Positions 26,901-35,900 of a DNA stretch of 64,000 bases are shown here, in pieces. Source of the stretch: Lutraria lutraria. Taxonomy: Eukaryota > Mollusca > Bivalvia > Venerida > Mactridae. A model generated the notes under the pieces. The model saw only the letters and a program-made list of their open reading frames with translations, did no database searches and was not told the origin of the DNA. Numbering within the stretch: position 1 is the stretch's first letter; each line of letters begins with the position of its first letter. The position numbers were made by a program, and so were the translations under genes. The stretch lies in contig OZ026842.1 of assembly GCA_964023205.1 (NCBI GenBank), forward strand, positions 33,368,992-33,432,991, in the 5' to 3' direction.

Positions 26901-29900
26901 GAGGGGGGGGGGGGGGGACAAGTAGTCATAAACGTGACAATACAGTTCTTTTCTCTAGCCTTAACCAAATTTTTCATACAATTAACAAAAAATATGCAGC
27001 TTAATTTAAGTTAATATTTAAGTAGACTTAACCTTTTTTGACAACCACCTCAAAATATACCTGTCTAAAATCATTTTATAATTTCATATATTATCATATT
27101 CATAATTTTACTTATTTAATGGCCTTGGCCTTGGTCCAATTGTTCTTGCGCTTGAAATGTAATTCGGTGATCCGGATTCAAATCCCCGCTGAGGCAACCT
27201 TACCCGTCTATGAAAGTTTGCCAAATACATGTATGTTGATATTCCTCCATATGCAGCAAACTTGCCGGCTCCTTTTGGAAGGGAAAGTTACAAAATGTAG
27301 AACTGGTGGGAAAACTGGTTAGGTGATCCAGCTGCCGTAAATAACTGAAATATCATTAAAAAAAAGGCGCTAAACCCACTGAACTTACCACATCATTTTT
27401 CCGTTGTTCTGCTTTCTTCCGTCGTATGGTATCCATAGCAGTGTATGATATAATAATGAAACTTTTACCTTCCATTTTTGTTAGTGTTTGTTTTTATAAT
27501 CGCTAAATTCTTGATAATACCTCCCAAACTATATGATTTTATCCAATTTGTGATAAAAATAAATAAACATAATTCATGATCACTCAGATCATAATCCATA
27601 GACAAATGAAAAAAATGCAAGAAATGAGAATCACTTTTCCAATAATCTCACAATACTCGGTTAAAGAAACGCTTACATACTGTCTTACTTAGCATATTTC
27701 TTAAGCACAAACATGTAATAATTTCCACATTTCTATTCAATATCAACTTCTGAGAATTGGAACCAAAAAAAGCACAGTCTGCTGTACAATTAGCTCTGAC
27801 ATTCAGAAACACAGAAGCACATATTTCCATCAAGGTTTAGGAGAAAATGTGTGAACTATATCAGTAAGTTACATCAACCTATTGCAGAACTAAGATAAAG
27901 AATTTTAACAATATTCACAATAATACACATGATATTATGTTACTGATACATGCAGTCTGTGACATGATGTTCCAACATAGACAGATATCACCCTATCCCC
28001 CCCCGCATATCTAACATTTCTAAGCAGACATCATACATGTTACTTTATGACAGGATATTCTTGGAGCTATGATACAGGGAGAGACAGATCAATGCTACCT
28101 CAAATATTTATAAGGAATGGTCAAAAATCTATCCTACAAGTTACATTACAGAAAATATGATGACTTGACAGCATAGTAAACACTCAGAACATAGATTGCG
28201 CAATAATCAGGTCACATGTTTATTTACCAGATGATCTTAATCAGCACTTAAACAAATATCCTACTGTCCGAAATAAATATCATATTCATATTTATCAAGT
28301 TACCAAGACACAAATAAATATTAAACCATCTTTGGTTCAATACTGGGCATCTAAGATAGGAGAAAGACAGAAGCTAAAAATATTGTGCAATGTATTTAAT
28401 AAAAGCTAGACAACAATCCTACAATCCTGTAAAGCTACCGTATTCTCAGAAAGTATTGTTAAAACCCATCAAAAAACACAGTGCAATCATTACACAGCTT
28501 TACTGAAGGAAGAGAATGCATACAATATTACACTTGAGGCCACACAAAACTATTTCTAGTTGAATTAGGGTAGATTGGGATTTTTTTGGTGGGGAGGGTA
28601 CATGAAAGCTTTCGGAGAGATATTAAAAGTGAGACAGTGGATGAACTGTTCCTATACCTAATAAAGTGTCTAGGGACACAAGAAATCAAAGTACTGAAAG
28701 TACTGTCGGAATTTGATTTTTTTCATATGAGACAAGTCACTGGTGTTGCTCGCAATACAACGATGACTGTTAGGAGAAATCCTAAATTAGGAACTGTACA
28801 GTTGATGGATATTCATGCTTAGGAATTAACATACACCATCTCAATATTGCCATCTATTTATTAACATATTCTGATATTCATGTGCTAAATTCCATCAACC
28901 TAGCATGATGGTTATCTAAGTTATCAGATATTTCGAGTTTTTTATGTAGCCCATTATCCAGCCTATAATTTTCCGAATCAATCGGTACCAAAATAAGCAT
29001 TGTTGCTGTCGTATTTACTGATTTAGTACATACCGAAAAGCTCTTCAAAATGCTCCATTTTAATAATATATCTTGATTATGACCACATATCACGTTAATT
29101 GAACACTACAGTGATAGAAACGAAATAAAATCGACCTAAATAATTCTTTTCGAAGAGTTTTTCGGTTTTCCATGTTCTTAGTTCCATACTCGGAACAAAA
29201 TTGCTATCGATAATAGAAATGAACTGACATAAACCAATATCGATTGATTAATCGTAGTTTAAGATATTTTGAAGTGAAAGTAAAAGTTTATTGTAAAAAA
29301 TATAGCTATTCGGAAACGAGCTGCTATACGGCGATATTGGCCGATCTCGCTACGGAATATATAACGACATCACACGATTTCATTAGTTCCATTACGATCC
29401 TTCTGTCTTAACACCAAAATTTCACAATAACTGTTATTACTTCGCAAATTTATGTATACCACCATTCTGTTCTCTGCACTTCGACGGCAAAACCCCACAT
29501 TCTATTTTTAGAATTTATCCAACTATATATAGCTCTAGCCGATAGTATCGATCGATACGCGTTATGGATATAAACCTTAACACTGATTTACATGTCAAAA
29601 AGTCACATATAAGACATACATCAATGGTAGATTAATGTAATTACATGCATACTTCTGTAGAGAAATTACTGACCTACTGAACGAAAGACGAAAGTAGATC
29701 TATTTTATGCTAAACTAGTTGGTTTCCGTCCCCAATCTTACAGCACACAATAGTGTGAGAGTGGGAACGGGAACCATGACAGTTATGGAGCTCATGGCAT
29801 TTTAGTAAGTCTACGATAGCAAAGGAATTTGATTGAAAATCAAATTCCAAAAATGTAACTTATTCTATCAAGTATAAGTGTTTCATAAACATAGCTATTC

Positions 29901-32900
29901 ATAAAACATTAATGGTAACCATCATTAGATGACATTTTAACCAACAGCAAGTGATACAAAAAGCTGGCATGATCTTTAACTAAAACATATGCTATCTCAG
30001 CTAAGATTACGTTAATGAACCTACCTGGTGGCTCATACAAGAACATAAATGACTAACTAAGCTTTACGCCCTGCTTTTTCAATCCAGGACGACACCCTGA
30101 TCTTCAGAACAAGGTGGTCTCAAAATGCAAGTTGCAAGATGAATGAGGTCAAAGTGCTTCTAGCTAAATGTAAAATCCCTTAAGACATTTTCCCCATCAT
30201 CCCCTCTATGTAGTCTTCATCAGAGTTACATTGTAGCAATGTACAATGGACAGGCCGTTGCTGTGGTCCAGTGGTTATTGAGCTGGTCTTATAACCCAGT
30301 GATCTCAGTTACAATCCCAGTCTCAGCAGGTCATACCTGATTACCCTTCTATAAAAATTGACAAAAAGGTCTTTTTTCCTCCATATACGGAGAATTTTCA
30401 GGCTTATTGTGGAAGGGTAAGTCATTACTGGTTAGAATACGGTGCAGGTAAGTTGTTCTGAGAACTTGCCGCTGTATACATCAGAAATATTGGCGTATGA
30501 AAAAAAACAGCGATAAACCCACTGAAACGATACTTGTTAGACAAAATTCGAACACAATGAACTCAATCTAAATACTCAATATCTCTAGGAAGTCTAGCCA
30601 GTACTTGGGAGACATCAGAATCCAGACATCTCCAGTGAACTGTACTCAACCACAAACTATTGGTATTAAATCAATACAGACATATTTTCACCAATATTGT
30701 TCACATACAACAATGATTTCTATTCTATAATCAGAATCAGCTGATAAACCCAGACTATTATAAATGATATTAAGCCACAGATCATTAAACAAATATCATT
30801 CTGTTATACTATTATTATTATACATTTGTAAAAAACTTGACTAAACAACAAAAAGCCTAGTACAATCGAACTGGGTTGAATTTACATTATAAACAGTCAA
30901 ACCTGTGAACAATGGCCATCCTTGGGACAGACAAAATGTGGCCTTTAATCATAGGTGGCCTTTTTTCTGGGTCATTTTGTTCTTATTAAGCAATGACATT
31001 TTTTCACAGGGTGGCCTTTAATCAGAGGTGGTCACTAACACAGGATTGACTGTATATCCATTCAAAAAAATGTTTTTATATAAATACATCTATGATTCCA
31101 AAATACAATTAATACATTAAACTCTAAATAAGTAATAGTATCAATAACATCAGTGCTATTTTGTAATATATAGCTTTTCATTCAAAACTATTCATTTTTC
31201 ATTTCGGAGTCATGCTTATTTGTGTTCGCTTTTATACTTAAAAACAAGAGTGATTAATACATCATTAGTCATACACATTGCATTTTTTCAAGAACTGTGA
31301 GCTACTAAAGTCTTGTACAGAGATGTAGCCTCATAATAGTTATTGCACTTAAAAAACTAAATTAATAAGGAAATAATATGAATTACTAGTACCCTACATT
31401 TTCATCAACAATTCGGCATCCACATTTTTAATGAAATATAATAAATTGACTCAACGAGTACTTGAGTACGGCTGAGATCGTGTTCATTGATCACACAGTT
31501 GAGTAATTGAGTATGGCTGAGATTGTGTTCATTGTTCACACAGTTGAGTAATTGAGTATGGCTGAGATCGTGTTCATTGTTCACACAGTTGAGTACTTGA
31601 GTATGGCTGAGATCGTGTTCATTGATCACACAGTTGAGTACTTGAGTATGGCTGAGATCGTGTTCATTGTTCACACAGTTGAGTACTTGAGTACGGCTGA
31701 GAACGTGTTCATTGATCACACAGTTGAGTACTTGAGTATGGCTGAGATCGTGTTCATTGTTCACACAGTTGAGTACTTGAGTATGGCTGAGATTGTGTTC
31801 ATTGTTCACACAGTTGAGTACTTGAGTATGGCTGAGATTGTGTTCATTGTTCACACAGTTGAGTACTTGAGTATGGCTGAGATCATGTTCATTGTTCACA
31901 CAGTTGAGTACTTGAGTATGGCTGAGATTGTGTTCATTGTTCACACAGTTGAGTACTTGAGTATGGCTGAGATCGTGTTCATTGTTCACACAGTTGAGTA
32001 CTTGAGTATGGATGAGATCGTGTTCATTGTTCACACAGTTGAGTACTTGAGTATGGCTGAGATTGTGTTCATTGTTCACACAGTTGAGTACTTGAGTATG
32101 GCTGAGATTGTGTTCATTGTTCACATAGTTGAGTACTTGAGTATGGCTGAGATTGTGTTCATTGTTCACACAGTTGAGTACTTGAGTATGGCTGAGATTG
32201 TGTTCATTGTTCACACAGTTGAGTACTTGAGTATGGCTGAGATTGTGTTCATTGTTCACACAGTTGAGTACTTGAGTATGGCTGAGATCGTGTTCATTGA
32301 TCACACAGATTATAAGTAACTTGGTAGCACAGTTCCTATACTTCAGAACTTACTGTTACAAGATTTAACAGGTTGGTATTTTCCAAAGATATTTCACACA
32401 GTGGACAGTTCACCTTACCAGTTTTCCTGCACTGTATTCTAACCAGTACACACTCACAAAGAGCGGTAACTTATTATATACACTTTTATACAGAGAAAAA
32501 TGGGACATTTTTTGTCAAATTTTCATAGAAGGGTTTGACCTGACCCAACTGGGATTTGAATCCAAATCTATTGGTCCAATACAACAGTTACAAACAGCAA
32601 AACCCACAGCAACAGCTTATTTTCTAACCAGCTGATGATAAGTAAATACTTAACAGCAGCCTACATTTAAATTATTCTTCATTAGGTTAACAGGTGCCTA
32701 TATCAACACAGGTTTGGCTGTAATGAGCCATTGATGAAAACTCATTTCAGTAATGTACCTTCAGTAATTATTGAATAACGTCACTTTTATTAGGATGCAT
32801 AGCAAAAGTGTCGTCTGCCATTTTGTGCTCTGACTGATTCACCTTAAAATCTACAGAAATTCACCAAACTCGGATCAACTTTAAATTAAATAGCTGAAGT

Positions 32901-35900
32901 TTCAAAAACTATAACTAGCAAGGTTTCTAGGTAAAGAAAATTGCCAATTCAAACAATTATCTTCCATCAATTTACTAGAATTACTTCCTGTTTATCACAC
33001 TTAAACCAAATTTGAAAGATCTTGTTTTTTGTTGTTTTTTAAAGAAAGCTTTAAGTAGAGGTATATGAAAGCTTTACAGCCGTATACATCTTTTTCTTAT
33101 TTTAAACGATACTGCAGCTACCTGTATAATAAAGAGTTAAAGACCTCATAATACACTTCAAAACTAAAGTGATAAAGAAAATACGAATTACTAGAACCCT
33201 AGATTTTAGTAACTATTCCACATCCGCATATTTAAAAGAAATATAACTTAATTGATTTAACATTAGTACTTGAGAGAGAGAACAGAATGATAGCCAGTGA
33301 AGAGATGGCAAAGATCAGCTTCAACGTTCACACAGAGGAGAAACCTTGTAGCAGTTCCATTAATTCATATCTTGCTGGTACTAATTTTCAAATTAACACA
33401 TTGTACGCACAGAAATATTCAAACTATTTCATCCTCTGTACATATTTCACGAAACAAAACCAAAGAAAACATCCAAGGAATTCACAGAACCAATATATAA
33501 TTAACATGCAGTATTATATACTAGTATATCCTATCTGCATGGAAACTTAGCATGTTTACTGATGCTTTAGACACAAAACATAAGAACAATTTTCCTGCAG
33601 TATTTAATAGTAACTGTAATAATGACAGTAAAAAAGAATGTCTACATCTATAAGCCAGGAGAAAACAATTCTAATTTGACTGATACCAGGTACAACGAAG
33701 TACTGAGTACCATAACAGAACAGAACAGAACTCTTCATATAAAATCATTACTTATTTAAAGGTAACTATTGACAATATAATTTAGATATAATTAGTGGGT
33801 TGCCCGCTACCCAAAAGGATTGTTTTCCTTCTTTAAGTCTTTTGGGGGACAGCCTAGTTTTAGAGAACTTCCTTCATAAGTATACAATCTGGCAACCTGT
33901 CACAAAAAATTAATTTAAAAACTGTTTGATTTCAACTCAAAACAATCATTTTTTCACTGGGGTTTTGTGTCAAAGCAACAGCCAGGGTCATTTAATTGGC
34001 AACTTTTTTAGCTTTAATGGTTGAAGAGGATCCCAGGTGTACTACTGGGACCATCTGTAAGCTAGCTTATCGGCTTCCTCATATGTGGAATTGGTCCAAG
34101 ATGGGATTCTAACTCACAGCGGTGAGGGGCTACAGTGATTACTGGGCTGATTGATACACTCAATTAACTATCAGATCATTCATTTGAAATGTACAGGCAG
34201 CAAGAGAGTCAGACAATATTTCTTACAAAAATCTAATTTCTTATTCTAAAATGTTAATCCATACAATTGATACAAGCAGTTGTAGAAGAAAACATCAACA
34301 TTTTGACAATCTTTGCTGAAGATGTCACTCAATTCATATTTTACAACATAAACTACTTAAGCAGTAGAATGTATTCTACTTTCACAAGAAACTTCATTAC
34401 AGACCCAAACCAATGTAACATTCATGTTAAAATCTAACACACAAAACTTGTTTTACATGTCAGACAATAGCAAAATTTATTCATTAGACAGTCTAACCTG
34501 AGATCAACTTTTATCACCAAATGAAGACAATAATAGGGCCTTTACGCAAAGTAGGTTTGTACTTAGAGGTGCATTGATGTATTTGTGCAATATTTGTTTA
34601 TCTGTTACAGTTTACTTACTCATTCAACAGCTATGGTCATTTCAGAGTTGCCCCAGAGAGGGGAAGATACAAGAGAACCAGGCATTTATATCCCTAACCT
34701 GATTTTAAATAGTTTTTTTTTCTAGTTCTTTATCGTGTTCGGTGTAAAGCACCAATACATGTCTCACCCCTTTCCTGTGATTATCTTGACACAGTACTTC
34801 AAATTCCACGAGTTAATGGTCCTCCACCAAAACCACTGGTCTCGGACCATCGGACCAGCGTTAGTGTCGAGCCCTGACTTGGCCCGGAAATTGAGATGGG
34901 GACACTGAAAAAGCATCCCGAAATCTAACCAGTGCCTTTTCGTTAAGTAGTCCAGCAGTGCAATACCACTAGACCCCTGATCGTATTTGTGCCAATAAAC
35001 AACCCCTGTTTAGGTGTGGTCAATATTAACGAGTGGCATAAAGTCAAATTTGGCTGTATTCAGAAGCACAAACACACATAATATGTCACTTGGCATTCAA
35101 TTCTTCTACAATGTGTTTTTCTAAACTAACAATGTCATACATCACTTCCACAAAAAACATGGTGAATACAGTTTACATGTGGAAGATGGCAATGCCTAAT
35201 TATTGAATTTTCTACCAGTATCTCCCAAGTAGAATGTCTGTAAATTGATAAAATAGTCAATACTGCCAAAATAATGTAAGCTAGCTTGTAATTCTCTTAA
35301 TTGTTTGGTGTTAGCGTAATTCTTTCTAAATATCTGACTGATGATAAACTGATCAGGAAATGTTTATAAACAAAAAACAAACCTTTGTTAAAAATATAAC
35401 ACAGCTGGTATTTAATTAATACCAACCCACAGAGCATTTGTCTAATAACAAATAAATACATGTCAATGCCAATTTTCTCAATTTTAAAAAAGAATGTCTC
35501 ACGTACAGTTCATTGGTTTCGATGGTAATATAATAAACACTAAAATAATCTTAGAACTGAGCACTTACATAAATTCACAGTAACTGTTGTATATACAGTC
35601 AAACCTGTGTAAGCAGTCACCTCACACCTGTTGATTTAATAAAGGGTTAAGGCCACATTTTGTCTTTCCCAAGGGTGACCTTTGTGCACAGGTTTGACTG
35701 CATATGTAATGCCATTACCGTAAACTTATGACTTTTAGTGAGGTTGTACAAAAAGGTTCATACTGGGTATTTGTCTTACTAAAATCAAGAATGGTTTTTA
35801 TCTCTGTATTTTCACTAATTTACAATTCCTGGTAAGTGTAAGTATGATAAGATATTTATTACTTTATACATGTTGTATTAACACGTCCAAATCTTCATTA

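Noticed and set aside
28586..28822. 78-codon plus-strand frame
   Set aside because: It contains part of the dispersed AGTACTGAAAGTACT repeat and shows no domain.
31405..32304. 299-codon minus-strand frame and 255-codon plus-strand frame
   Set aside because: Both come from a 45-bp minisatellite; equal openness on both strands and lack of any splice or start context argue against a protein.
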